A stretch of 64,000 nt of DNA from Nostoc desertorum CM1-VF14. Its GTDB lineage: Bacteria; Cyanobacteriota; Cyanobacteriia; Cyanobacteriales; Nostocaceae. The position numbers were made by a program, and so were the translations under genes. Numbering within the stretch: the stretch's first letter is position 1; each line of letters begins with the position of its first letter. The stretch covers positions 1 to 64,000 of the forward strand of contig JAHHHR010000031.1 of NCBI GenBank assembly GCA_019359245.1, in the 5' to 3' direction. The notes under the pieces were generated by a model. That model was given only the letters and a program-made list of their open reading frames with translations, was not told the origin of the DNA and did no database searches. Shown one piece after another: positions 8,324-17,597 of this stretch.

Positions 8324-8755
8324 ATGTATGAGAGTATATTTATTAACTTATCCAAAGACATAAATATGGTTTTTGCTGGCAAACGACCAAATAATTTAGG
8401 TATCAGCAACGGTAAATTAGCACCCTGCCCTAATTCTCCTAACTGCGTTTCTAGTCAGAGTACAGATGCAACCCACCAAATTGCACCACTGACTTTTACA
8501 TCTACCCCAGAAGAAGCAATCGCTAATCTTAAAGAGATTATTCAGTCCTTACCAAGAACCAAAATCATTAGCGAAAGCCAAGATTATTTATATGCAGAAT
8601 TTAAAAGTGCCTTGTTGGGATTTGTGGATGATGTAGAATTCTATCTAGACCGGAACGCTAATGTAATCCAAATACGTTCAGCTTCACGTTTAGGCCAGAG
8701 TGATTTAGGTGTAAATCGTCAACGAATAGAGATGATCAGAGGCAAATTAAATTGA
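8324..8755 (+). CDS. DUF1499 family protein
   Basis: A 143-residue protein with the DUF1499 signature: CPNSPNCVSSQ near residues 37-47, a central EFKSALLGFVDDVEF segment, and the C-terminal SASRLGQSDLGVNRQRIE. The family's function is unknown. The start is ambiguous: an internal ATG at 8366 (MVFAGKRPNNLG) fits the usual N-terminus of cyanobacterial relatives better, giving about 129 residues. It lies 248 bases after hemN on the same strand. Confidence 0.85.
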   Translation: MYESIFINLSKDINMVFAGKRPNNLGISNGKLAPCPNSPNCVSSQSTDATHQIAPLTFTSTPEEAIANLKEIIQSLPRTKIISESQDYLYAEFKSALLGFVDDVEFYLDRNANVIQIRSASRLGQSDLGVNRQRIEMIRGKLN

Positions 8756-8761
8756 CATTCA

Positions 8762-8950
8762 CCCGCTAACAGCAAAGCGGTATAGCGGGAGATTCTTGCT
8801 TCTCAGAAACACGGTTTCAAAGGTTTGCTTTTTGGTCGAATAATAACCAATGGTTAACACCCATCAACTGGATGGTATTGTATTAAGCTTGAGGTTCATT
8901 TAGTAGGGAAGCGATTACCTACTAACAGAAATCCCCCGATGGATCGGGGG
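8762..8950. other. Cluster of three perfect hairpins
   Basis: Three stems occur in 190 bases: CCCGCT/AGCGGG (8762-8767 with 8784-8789), TAGTAGG/CCTACTA (8901-8907 with 8918-8924) and CCCCCGAT/ATCGGGGG (8933-8950). None has a following T-run. The spacing recalls subterminal hairpins of IS200/IS605-type elements or a small structured RNA, but no associated gene is present. Confidence 0.4.
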
Positions 8951-9556
8951 CTAAAAGTCAGAAGATAATATTAAATGGCTTTGTTGCAATGGTAGCGTTC
9001 GTCTCCCTGAGAAAAATCTTTCAAAAGTTTGAATGCTCTTTAAAGAAGGAATGTGATAATCAACACAAATTAACGCCTCAATAAAACTTAATTTTTTTCA
9101 TTATTGTCTTGTGATGGTTCAGTAGCAGCAAGATTGAACACAAATTGTCAAGAAATAAATCTTAATGAGATTAGCTTCGAAACTATTGACAATAAATTGC
9201 TATTATGGATATAGTGACTGCCCTGGAACCAATAGCCTAGCGTAGGGGTATAAGAATTTGCACCTTTCCGATCGTTTGTTACCTGAGTATTGCTGTAATT
9301 CGTAAGATATAGTTCATCTAAATGTAAAACATAATTTTGTTACGCCAAGTCATCCTCTAGACATTTAATAGAATAGTCTTTTTAGTAGATGCTTACACTT
9401 AGCATTAACTATAAATTAAAAGTATGTAAATGTTATTTAATCTTTCCTAAAAAAGGAGCTTTTTATGATATATGCTGTAATTTTCTTTGTTGGCTACACT
9501 GTAAGATCTGCGTTTTTCATTTCTCATATTGAATAATTGGCTACACTTTCAGGCTG
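8951..9556. other. Intergenic stretch with no recognised gene
   Basis: Six hundred A/T-rich bases between the hairpin cluster and a receiver-domain fossil. No open frame, RNA gene or clear repeat could be supported. Confidence 0.5.
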
Positions 9557-9793
9557 TTATTTGACTATTGTTTGTAAAATCAGCGAACCGACCATAACTT
9601 CTTTTATTTCTTCTTGCTCAAAAGGTTTAGTGATGTAATCAACTGCTCCCAATGAAGAACATTTAGCTATATTAATGCTGGTAATAGCTGCCGTTTGTGC
9701 TAATGTTTTAGCCATTGGGTTTTTACTAACTGATAAAAAACGGTTGTCAATCATTCTGCTTACCCTACATATCATACTTTCAATTATGACCAT
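9557..9793 (-). pseudogene. Response-regulator receiver domain fossil
   Basis: The 78-residue frame ends with GAVDYITKPFEQEEI, which is the beta5-alpha5 region of a CheY-like receiver with its conserved Lys-Pro. The preceding part (NRFLSVSKNPMAKTLAQTAA) only loosely resembles alpha4/beta4, and the phosphoacceptor region is missing. This is most likely the decayed end of a hybrid-kinase or response-regulator gene. Confidence 0.5.
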
Positions 9794-10219
9794 TGTCGGT
9801 TCTTAGTTACTAGTGCGTACGATGTTTGCAGTGCAATATGCACACAGCTATTACAAATCTATTAATCGTAATAATAGTGAAGAAATCGCTGGAGGTTTAG
9901 ATTTTCCTCATCACTAATATCCAGACTATTATCAATGTTTATATTATTCATTTGTAATTGGCATGACCAGTCAAGTTTCAGATGTGCAGACGACATCACG
10001 CGAGGTGAGGCGCTTGACTTGATGACATAGCATATTATCCTTCTTTTCCAATACCACCCTTTTAGCTATGAGTATCAATATAAATAATTGTATCGCTGAT
10101 TTAAAATTTGCTTGACTCAGCCAAAAGTATGATTATTTACTTCTCTACTTTCAGAAAGAGGAAATTATATTGCTAGTTTTTTAACATGAACAATAAGTTG
10201 AAATAATCGGAGTAAGTTT
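9794..10219. other. Intergenic stretch before the ChaB gene
   Basis: About 425 A/T-rich bases. A ribosome site (GGAGTAAG) at its right end serves the ChaB-domain gene. Nothing else was recognised. Confidence 0.5.
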
Positions 10220-10465
10220 ATGCCTGATCAAACAATAAATGAATTGCCTGATGATATTAGAGAACAGTTGCCTGAACACGCACAGCAGATTTTTGCCGCA
10301 GCCTTAAGTGCTGCTCAAAGTGATGGTATGAGTGAAGAGGGTGCCCGTGAAGTTGCTTGGAATAGTGTAAAGAATAAATACGAACCAGGCGACGATGGAA
10401 AATGGCAGAGAAAGCCTGAAGACACTGCTATACATAATAAATCTGTTGTGTCTGGTGGCAATTAA
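10220..10465 (+). CDS. ChaB-domain protein
   Basis: An 81-residue soluble protein matching the ChaB family: ELPDDIREQLPEHAQQIF at residues 8-25, then EEGAREVAWNSVKNKY and the C-terminal DGKWQRKPED. ChaB was first described as a putative regulator of the ChaA cation/proton exchanger in E. coli, but no chaA lies nearby, so the role here is unknown. GGAGTAAG six bases before the ATG supports the start. The short acidic-to-basic C-terminus and the GG near the end are usual in Nostoc homologues. Confidence 0.88.
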   Translation: MPDQTINELPDDIREQLPEHAQQIFAAALSAAQSDGMSEEGAREVAWNSVKNKYEPGDDGKWQRKPEDTAIHNKSVVSGGN

Positions 10466-10517
10466 GTAAATTCAAGCTAAATTCAAGCTCGACATAGGTA
10501 TTTTTTGTTACAGGTAG

Positions 10518-10749
10518 TGGAATACTTGCTTCTGGTTTGGCATTTAAATTTTCCACTATTTTGATCAATTGTTTGGTTCTTTTGGTGTCACCTAATTCTA
10601 TTCTTTCTAGTTCTTGTGTGATCCATTGTTCCATGTTTAACTTTTTTCTGCTTCCAGCTCTTGCTATAGACCTACATTACTTCTATGTTTTGCCAACTTT
10701 TCTGTTAAGAAAAATGTTTATAAGGCATAGCTTAAACAAGGAGGGTTAG
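10518..10749 (-). mobile_element. Remnant of an IS4/Tn5-like element (transposase N-terminus)
   Basis: Read on the minus strand from 10634, the frame gives MEQWITQELERIELGDTKRT..., then PEASIP, the DNA-binding N-terminus of Tn5-like transposases (Tnp_DNA_bind). Similarity stops abruptly after the ASIP codons. The upstream 115 bases are also element-like, because they match the plus-strand copy at 34125-34350 almost base for base. This is a truncated, dead copy. Confidence 0.75.
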
Positions 10750-10947
10750 GGAGGATCAAAAGGCTGTGGCGCAACTCTAGAAGACTTGTGTATGCACCGT
10801 AGCCTTTTAGGAGAGAGGCTTTGAGCTTACTCCCCAACGCTCGGTCTTAAGGGGCTGGGGGTTAGGTCTGTATTTCACGCAATTGAGAACGGCTATAAAA
10901 GACGCAAAAAATAAATTTGCGTCTTCTTTTCTTTTGAGTTGTGAAAA

Positions 10948-12546
10948 TTAGAAACTGAATGTGGTTCTCAGTGCGCCAATAACAACATTATCGTTGTCAT
11001 TGTTATGATCTGGCGAGGTTAACCAAATCACTCCTGGGGTAATGGTGATATTGTCAGTCAACTTATACTGATAGAATGCTTCAAGATGATAGGATGTATC
11101 CTGATCTCTATCCAATCCTGCAACGTTAGAGCTTGTCACTCTTGGCTCTACACCAGCGATGATACCTGCTAAGTTACCTTCTTTACCAAGGTCTGGGAAG
11201 CCGAGGGTGACAGCATAGTTCCAAATGTCAATATCTCCACGGTTTCCAGTTAAGGTGCGGCTGGTGGTATATCCAGCCCAACCACCTAAGACGATGTTAT
11301 CAGTGATGCCAATGGATGCTTGTACACCATAAGAATTACTGGAAAAACGGGAATCTATTGTACCATCAGCATCTAAATCCAAGGGTGCGAGATTTGCTGC
11401 ATTGCTACCAGTTAGTAGTGGTTGGTTGTAGGAATTAATGTAAGTTAAACCAATAGTAATGCGATCGCTTGGTTTAACTGTCAACTGTGCCAACGCACCA
11501 TAAGAACCATTGAACAAACCATTATTGGGCGTAGGGTCATTAGCTGTACCACTCAAATACCCTAAACTTAGTGCCAATTTGTCACTGAACTCGTGCGTTA
11601 CTCCCAATCCCGCGCCACCTATTTGATAATAAATTGGGTTGCGTGTACCAAAGGTGGATAAAGCACCAAAAGCACCATCACCGTCAAAGATATTAATAGT
11701 AGTAGTAAGGTCGTCTGCTGCACCTGCGTTGGCAATAGCGATAACCTCTGTTTTTTCGCCCAAGGGAAATCTGTAGAACAACGCATCTATAGCAGCATCA
11801 GTGGTACCATCACCAGCAAAAAATAAGTTGCCCTCTGGTGTACCAATGTTAGGGGTGAGAATATTATTAGCCTGGATTCTAGTAAACAGTGTATCTCGCC
11901 CTGTGAAGCTGGTCACAAGTTCTATCCGCGCTCGTGCTCCTAAAGTTGTATTCTCATCTGTAATTTCTGCACCGTTAACTGTATTTCCTGACAAAACATC
12001 GCTAACAACTGCGACAACTTGTCCTTGCAGTTTGGTTGTGGTTGAAAACTGATTAGCTTCCAATTCAGCACTGCGTGCTTCTACTGCATCTACACGACCT
12101 CGGAGTGTCGCTAGTTCGGCTGAAAAATCTTCTTGCAGCTTTTGTAATGTGGCTAAATCTTGTTTGCTAACTAAATCGCCAGTGGCTGTAGCAATCAGTT
12201 CGTTAACTCGATCAAGACAAGCATTCAAACCAGCAGCAAACTCATATCGCGTTAATGCCCGATTACCACGATAAGTGCTGTTTGGGTATCCTGCAATACA
12301 CCCATAGCGCTCAACCAAGGACTGCAATGCTTGGAATGCCCAGTCGGTAGGTTGCACGTCGGAAAATTGAGACACGGAGGTAACTTGCCCCGTTATCTGA
12401 GTTTCTGTATCTGGACTAGCTAAAATTTGCGGTTGATTAATTTCAGAAGTGCTAGATGTTTCACCTGCAAATGTAGCAGTATTAAAAAATAGCATGACAC
12501 CGCAGACTGCTGGACTAACTAGCAGATATTTACAGAATTTTTGCAT
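10948..12546 (-). CDS. SLH-domain outer-membrane porin (OprB/iron-uptake porin type)
   Basis: A 532-residue outer-membrane channel. A signal peptide covers about the first 29 residues (KYLLVSPAVCGVMLFFNTATFAG). An SLH domain follows (SDVQPTDWAFQALQSLVERYGC...), then a short coiled coil (DLATLQKLQEDFSAELATLRGRVDAVEAR) that spans to peptidoglycan, then a beta-barrel ending in RTTFSF with the terminal Phe typical of OMPs. The ATG at 12546 is chosen over 12582 because GAGGAGAA precedes it. It is divergent from the zinc importer genes with a Zur-like site between, so a zinc-related role is plausible. A second porin at 54565 shares its N-terminal half. Confidence 0.9.
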   Translation of the reverse strand: MQKFCKYLLVSPAVCGVMLFFNTATFAGETSSTSEINQPQILASPDTETQITGQVTSVSQFSDVQPTDWAFQALQSLVERYGCIAGYPNSTYRGNRALTRYEFAAGLNACLDRVNELIATATGDLVSKQDLATLQKLQEDFSAELATLRGRVDAVEARSAELEANQFSTTTKLQGQVVAVVSDVLSGNTVNGAEITDENTTLGARARIELVTSFTGRDTLFTRIQANNILTPNIGTPEGNLFFAGDGTTDAAIDALFYRFPLGEKTEVIAIANAGAADDLTTTINIFDGDGAFGALSTFGTRNPIYYQIGGAGLGVTHEFSDKLALSLGYLSGTANDPTPNNGLFNGSYGALAQLTVKPSDRITIGLTYINSYNQPLLTGSNAANLAPLDLDADGTIDSRFSSNSYGVQASIGITDNIVLGGWAGYTTSRTLTGNRGDIDIWNYAVTLGFPDLGKEGNLAGIIAGVEPRVTSSNVAGLDRDQDTSYHLEAFYQYKLTDNITITPGVIWLTSPDHNNDNDNVVIGALRTTFSF

Positions 12547-12879
12547 TTTTCTCCTCACACTGAATCTCCAATTCACACCCAAAGCACGTTTTTTTAAACG
12601 TGTATTTTATGAAAACATTTGTCAGTAATCTTATCAGAAGCAAGCAAACTTTTTAACAAAAAAAGTCAAGAAATCCTAATTATTGAGGTAAAACTAAATT
12701 GCAGAGGACTGTACCATCTGAAAAAGTTTTGTTGTTACTCATTACACAGAAAACTCAGAATGATATTATGTGGATTGAATGAGAATGAGAATTATTATAG
12801 TATAAATTTAGAATAGGTCTTATTGTCAATAGGAATCGTGACAAAGGCAGACCTGTATGCATTTTGAGGAGAAAACCCC
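12547..12879. promoter_or_regulatory. Divergent promoter region with a Zur-like palindrome
   Basis: The sequence TGAGAATTATTATAG at 12786-12800 fits the cyanobacterial Zur box pattern TGATAATnATTATCA at most positions. It lies 80 bases before znuA and also upstream of the porin. A second TGAGAAT precedes it. Zinc-dependent repression of both genes is inferred. Confidence 0.5.
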
Positions 12880-13899
12880 GTGATTGTGAATTGTAGAGAA
12901 CTTAGAACAGGCAGGCAAAGAAGCGGTATCTTGTCCGTAATTGTTCTATTAATGTTGTCAATGACAGCTGGCTGTAGCCAATCGAATCAGAATCAGGGAG
13001 CAAGTACTGAACAGTCGTCACAAACACAAACAACTGCATCCACCCCAGTAGCGCAGTTAGAAAAAACTAAAATAGTGACAACATTTTTGCCGATATATTT
13101 GTTTACTAAGGCAGTAGCTGGGAATGTGGCAGATGTAGAAATTTTAGTGCCACCTGGTACGGAGGTGCATGAATATCAAGCGACACCAGAAAACGTTAAA
13201 GCGATCGCAACTGCAAATGTGTTAGTAAAAAATGGTTTAGGTTTGGAGGAGTTTCTGGAAAATACTGTTAAAAATGCCGAAAATAGTAAATTAACTGAAA
13301 TTGATGCTAGTAAAGGTATTAAACTCTTAAATGAAATTTCACCTGTTGTGAGAACGACCGAAGAAGAAAAAGACCACGACCATGAACACGCCCAAGGCAA
13401 TCCCCACGTTTGGTTAGATCCAGTTTTGGCAAAACAGCAGGTAACTAATATTCGGGATGGATTGATTGCTGCCAACCCAGCAAATAAAGCTACTTATGAG
13501 GCCAATGCTGTGGCTTATATTAAAGAATTAGAAAGTTTAAACAGTGAATTTCAGCAGACTTTACAGAAAACTCCTAGTTGCACTTTTATTACCTTTCATG
13601 ATGCGTTTTCATATTTAGCTCAACGTTATAACCTCAAGCAAGTTGCTGTGGTACAAATTCCCGAAGATCAACTTTCACCAACGGATGTGCAAAATGCAGT
13701 CAATGCTGTGAAAAAGTTCAAAGTTAAAGCTTTATTTAGTGAACCAGGAGTAGATAACAAACTCCTAACCAGCTTATCAAAAGATTTAAAATTAAATTTG
13801 CGGACGCTGGATTCATTGGAAACCGGCGAAACAGATCCACAGCATTATTTCAAGGCTATGAAAGCTAACCTACAAACTCTGGAAACAGCGTGTAAATAG
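12880..13899 (+). CDS. znuA: Zinc ABC importer, substrate-binding lipoprotein ZnuA
   Basis: A 339-residue cluster A-I binding protein. A lipobox ends at Cys32 (LSMTAGC), so the mature protein is membrane-anchored in the periplasm. Candidate ligands are His97 (TEVHEYQ), His176 (NPHVWLD) and His240 (FHDAF). A His/Asp/Glu-rich loop at 161-172 (EKDHDHEHA) is characteristic of zinc rather than manganese binders. The GTG start has GAGGAG upstream. It is the first gene of znuA-znuC-znuB and is likely repressed by Zur when zinc is sufficient. Confidence 0.92.
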   Translation: MIVNCRELRTGRQRSGILSVIVLLMLSMTAGCSQSNQNQGASTEQSSQTQTTASTPVAQLEKTKIVTTFLPIYLFTKAVAGNVADVEILVPPGTEVHEYQATPENVKAIATANVLVKNGLGLEEFLENTVKNAENSKLTEIDASKGIKLLNEISPVVRTTEEEKDHDHEHAQGNPHVWLDPVLAKQQVTNIRDGLIAANPANKATYEANAVAYIKELESLNSEFQQTLQKTPSCTFITFHDAFSYLAQRYNLKQVAVVQIPEDQLSPTDVQNAVNAVKKFKVKALFSEPGVDNKLLTSLSKDLKLNLRTLDSLETGETDPQHYFKAMKANLQTLETACK

Positions 13900-13921
13900 G
13901 TTTGTCATTTGTCCTTTATGA

Positions 13922-13975
13922 AAACTAATGACTAATGACCAATAACCAATGACCAATGACCAATGACTAATGACA
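13922..13975 (+). repeat. Short tandem heptamers running into the znuC start
   Basis: About seven copies of AATGACC/AATGACT lie between znuA and znuC. The last copies include the start codon, so the first residues of the ATPase (MTND) are written by the repeat. Confidence 0.85.
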
Positions 13976-14739
13976 TTGCTATTTTGAAAGTAGAAGGGTT
14001 AACTGTCTATCAAGGCAGCTATCTAGCTGTTCAAGATGTTTCCTTTGAATTATTGCCAGGAACAGATACAGCCATCGTTGGCCCCAATGGTGCTGGTAAA
14101 AGTACTTTGGTAAAAGCGGTTTTAGATTTGATCCCTCGAAGTGCTGGTACGATTGAAATATTGGGCCGTCCAATTGCAAGATTGGGGCGTTTACGTCACA
14201 CGTTGGGCTATATGCCGCAAAACTTCATCTTTGACCGTAGCTTTCCCATTTCTGTCAGCGAATTAGTGGGATTGGGATGGGACAAGGAAGGGAAAAGAGG
14301 AGATTTATTTTTCTCCAAGCTGTGGAGACAAGACCGAGAAAAATCGGCAGCAGTAGTAGAAGCTTTACGGCGAACTGATGCTTATCATTTACAGCATCAA
14401 GCTATTGGTACTCTTAGCGGTGGTCAACTCAAGCGGGTTTTATTGGCTTATTGTTTGGTAATGCCTCGGAAACTGTTGGTACTCGACGAAGCCTTTGCTG
14501 GTGTTGATGTGCAAGGTGCAGCAGATTTTTACGCTTTGCTAAATGAATTAAAGCGTGAGGAGGGTTGGACGGTATTGCAAGTTTCTCATGATATTGATAT
14601 GGTAAATCGCCATTGCGATCGCGTGCTTTGCCTGAACCAAAGCATTGTTTGTACTGGTAAGCCAGAAATTGCCCTTTCACCGCAAAACTTGTTAGCAACC
14701 TATGGCCCAGGTTTCAGTCGCTACCAGCACCAACATTAA
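13963..14739 (+). CDS. znuC: Zinc ABC importer, ATPase ZnuC
   Basis: A 258-residue ABC ATPase: Walker A GPNGAGKST at 40-48, signature LSGGQLKRV, Walker B LLVLDEAFAGVD and switch His in QVSHD. It energises the ZnuB permease. The start codon sits inside a tandem-repeat tract without a clear Shine-Dalgarno, so a nearby alternative start cannot be excluded. Its stop overlaps the next start as TAATG, indicating translational coupling with the permease. Distinguishing zinc from manganese specificity rests on the His-rich ZnuA. Confidence 0.93.
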   Translation: MTNDIAILKVEGLTVYQGSYLAVQDVSFELLPGTDTAIVGPNGAGKSTLVKAVLDLIPRSAGTIEILGRPIARLGRLRHTLGYMPQNFIFDRSFPISVSELVGLGWDKEGKRGDLFFSKLWRQDREKSAAVVEALRRTDAYHLQHQAIGTLSGGQLKRVLLAYCLVMPRKLLVLDEAFAGVDVQGAADFYALLNELKREEGWTVLQVSHDIDMVNRHCDRVLCLNQSIVCTGKPEIALSPQNLLATYGPGFSRYQHQH

Positions 14740-15620
14740 TGCCCATAAGTATGAATTTTTTCAATGATTGTCAGATAGCAAGGCTTGCGATCGCCAATAG
14801 TAGTGACTTGATAGAATTATTACAATTCCCCTTTATGCAGCGTGCGATCGCAGGTGCTGTGTTAATGGGAATACTTGGTGGGATGCTAGGTAGTTTTGTC
14901 ACCTTGCGCCAATTGTCCTTTTTCAGCCACGCCGTTGGTCATGCAGCATTAGTAGGTGTAGCGTTAGGTGTGCTGCTACAGATAAATCCGACTTGGATGC
15001 TGTTACCTTTTACCTTAGCTTTTGGTGTTATTGTCCTCTACTTCATCGACAAAACCGACTTAGCTAGCGATAGTGTACTTAGCATAGTGCTATCTGGGGC
15101 ATTAGCGATCGGTGTGATTCTCACTAGCCTGATTAAAGGATATCGTGGCAACTTGATGGCAGTGCTGTTCGGCGATATTCTAGCGATCGATGCCACAGAT
15201 TTAATTTTGACGCTGCTAGTGCTTGTAGGAGGTAGCATATTTTTACTATCAACCCTGCGGCAGCAAATCTTATTGACTCTCAACCCAGATGTCGCACAAG
15301 TTCAAGGTATTCCCGTGCAATTGTATCGCTACGTGTTTGTAGTGTTACTTTCACTCGCCGTTGCTGTAGCGATTAAAGCTGTCGGCGTTTTACTGGTGAA
15401 CGCTTTTTTGGTTATTCCCGCCTCCACTGCCAAACTGATGAGTCACCACTTTAGCCGCTTTCTAGTCATGTCGGTGATAGTTGGTTCCATCAGCAGTATT
15501 GCTGGCATCATTGTCTCAGGTATTTTCAACCTTGCTTCTGGCCCGAGTATTGTTCTTGTCCAGTTTTTGCTATTTGTGGCTGTTTTTATCTGGTTTAAGT
15601 TGAGGTTAAGAGCTACATAA
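14739..15620 (+). CDS. znuB: Zinc ABC importer, permease ZnuB
   Basis: A 293-residue inner-membrane permease of the ABC-3 family with about eight hydrophobic helices. Family features include GMLGSFVTLRQLSFFSHAVGHAALVGVALG and the later VKAVGVLLVNAFLVIPAST-like segment (IKAVGVLLVNAFLVIP). It overlaps the ATPase stop by one base (TAATG); an internal ATG at 14751 is an alternative start. It completes the importer operon, which ends 75 bases before a tRNA gene. Confidence 0.92.
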   Translation: MPISMNFFNDCQIARLAIANSSDLIELLQFPFMQRAIAGAVLMGILGGMLGSFVTLRQLSFFSHAVGHAALVGVALGVLLQINPTWMLLPFTLAFGVIVLYFIDKTDLASDSVLSIVLSGALAIGVILTSLIKGYRGNLMAVLFGDILAIDATDLILTLLVLVGGSIFLLSTLRQQILLTLNPDVAQVQGIPVQLYRYVFVVLLSLAVAVAIKAVGVLLVNAFLVIPASTAKLMSHHFSRFLVMSVIVGSISSIAGIIVSGIFNLASGPSIVLVQFLLFVAVFIWFKLRLRAT

Positions 15621-15695
15621 ATCTTTTTTCTCCAAGGGCTTGCTATATTCTTGGATGTTTGCTACATTTATTAATCGTGGCTCACAAAAGCCCCA

Positions 15696-15768
<73 letters not shown>

Positions 15769-15963
15769 TACATCACAGCGAAAAACACCTCTTACATAAG
15801 ACATAAACTGACATAAAGCTGTCATAAGTAAAAAGTTCCTTAATGCTTATACCGCGTAAAAGGTTTATGTCTTAGCAATTGTGTTTTCTAAGCTTTTCCA
15901 CACCATCCCCCCTTTGCAATATTTATCTGAGATTAATATTGGGATATCATTGGCACTTGCAAA

Positions 15964-16683
15964 ATGACCACTGCTGATCAAAAGCTTGATTTACGCAACA
16001 TCCCTAGCTACTCAATTTCTGAGTCAGCACGTTATCTGCTGATTCCAGTAGGTACATTGCGATCGTGGCTTCATGGTCGTTTTTACCCGACAGGAGAAGG
16101 TAAACGATTTTTCAAACCACTGATTGAGCTTCCTAACCCAGCGATACCTCAACTTTCATTTACTAATCTGGTAGAAGCTCATGTACTGCGAGTTATTCGT
16201 AAGGATCATCAAATTCGCCTAGATAAAGTTCGTACAACCCTAGACTATATTGACTATCAATTCAAAGTGCCTCATCCTTTGGCTCGGATTGAATTTCAGA
16301 CAGATGGGGTAGATTTGTTTGTTGAGTCTGTGGGAAAGTTGATTAATGCTTCAATGACAGGTCAACTGGCAATGCGGGAAGCACTGAAAAACTTGCTGAA
16401 GCGAATTGAAGCGGATGAAACCGGAGCAGCAATTAAACTTTTTCCCTTGACACGACTAACTGAAAGCTTGATGGAAAAAGAATCTCCTAAAACCTTAGTG
16501 ATTGATCCTAGAATTTCATTTGGTCGTCCAGTATTAATCGGAACGGGAATCTCAACAGCAATTTTGGCAGAGCGATATAAAGCTGGTGAGTCGATTGATA
16601 ATTTGGCTGATGATTATGGTTGCGATCGCCTCCAGGTTGAAGAAGCTATCCGATGTGAATTGTCTCTGTCTCAAGCAGCGTGA
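15964..16683 (+). CDS. DUF433 antitoxin, VapB45-like
   Basis: A 239-residue protein. The N-terminal third (ISESARYLLIPVGTLRSWLHG) is a MerR/HTH-like DNA-binding segment. The C-terminus (IDPRISFGRPVLIGTGISTAILAERYKAGESIDNLADDYGC) is a DUF433 domain. The size and partner match Rv2018 (VapB45) of M. tuberculosis. It overlaps the toxin gene by four bases (GTGA), so the two are translated together. It probably represses its own operon and neutralises the toxin. Confidence 0.8.
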   Translation: MTTADQKLDLRNIPSYSISESARYLLIPVGTLRSWLHGRFYPTGEGKRFFKPLIELPNPAIPQLSFTNLVEAHVLRVIRKDHQIRLDKVRTTLDYIDYQFKVPHPLARIEFQTDGVDLFVESVGKLINASMTGQLAMREALKNLLKRIEADETGAAIKLFPLTRLTESLMEKESPKTLVIDPRISFGRPVLIGTGISTAILAERYKAGESIDNLADDYGCDRLQVEEAIRCELSLSQAA

Positions 16684-17114
16684 ATAAAGCAGACAAGCCA
16701 ATTTTCTTTATTGACAGAGCGTTAGGAAAAAAATATGTTGCAGATGCTCTACGTAGTGTGGGTGCAAATGTGGAAGTTCATGCAGACCACTTTTCGCCTG
16801 ATGCACCAGATATAGAATGGTTGCCAGAAGTAAGTTTCAGGGGTTGGTTAATTCTCACAAAAGATGATGAAATTGGGCGCAATTTTCTAGAACAAATGGC
16901 GATCGCCAGTTCGGATGCCAAAGTTTTTGTACTATCTTTGCGAAATTTGACCGGAGAAGAAATGGCAGAAATCTTTGTACAGGCTATTGAGCGGATGGAG
17001 AAGTTTGCCCGAAGTAATCAATCACCATTTATTGCCAAAATCTACAAATATGGCAAGGTAAGAGTTTGGAAAAATCATACTCAACTGCTTAAAATCCTGA
17101 AAAATACTACTTGA
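16680..17114 (+). CDS. PIN-like toxin, VapC45-like
   Basis: A 144-residue protein beginning IFFIDRALGKKYVADALRSVGANVEVHADHF, the pattern of the compact PIN-like (VapC45/DUF5615-type) ribonuclease fold. Candidate acidic site residues include Asp12 in FIDRA and the Asp residues in TKDDEIG. The GTG start lies inside the upstream antitoxin stop. Toxicity through RNA cleavage is known for PIN toxins in general and is inferred here. The order, antitoxin first, is typical. Confidence 0.75.
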   Translation: MNKADKPIFFIDRALGKKYVADALRSVGANVEVHADHFSPDAPDIEWLPEVSFRGWLILTKDDEIGRNFLEQMAIASSDAKVFVLSLRNLTGEEMAEIFVQAIERMEKFARSNQSPFIAKIYKYGKVRVWKNHTQLLKILKNTT

Positions 17115-17597
17115 GCTATCGCTCTGAAGTCCACCCAGAACAAAAATGCTTGAAACGCATATTACAAGATGATTTCGGCTTTCTGTATTCTCAAGTGGAA
17201 ATAAAGGACTGGTAAGGCATCTGGAAAACTTTTTGGTCTACTGATGGTGCTTAGGCACTTGTCTCTAAGAGGTTTTCAGTATTTTCCTTATAAGGACTTA
17301 AAAAACAAAAAGACCAGCCTCCCACAGCTGGTCTGGAAAATTTTTTTTGCGTTGTCTTCTCAAGAGAGTTAAAACCCAATTGCGCGTTCCCAAAATGCAA
17401 CGGGCAACTTTTCTTAACAATATTGTAACAGTCAACACAGATTTTTCGTGAAACTTCATCAAAAAATATCCAAACAATGCTTAAAAGCTTCTATCCATAA
17501 GGATAATTTAGTAAATCGCAGGGTAGAAAAGGATTGGAGTAGAGGAGCAGGGGGAGCAGGGGAAGCAGGGGAAGAATTCTTAATTTTTGACAAATGA
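17115..17597. terminator. Intergenic region with a bidirectional terminator
   Basis: The toxin gene and the minus-strand rqcH gene converge here. AGACCAGC (17311-17318) pairs with GCTGGTCT (17327-17334), with eight T residues at 17341-17348 on one side and A-rich sequence on the other, so it can act for both strands. A GAGCAGGGG-type tandem repeat lies at 17537-17575. Confidence 0.75.
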
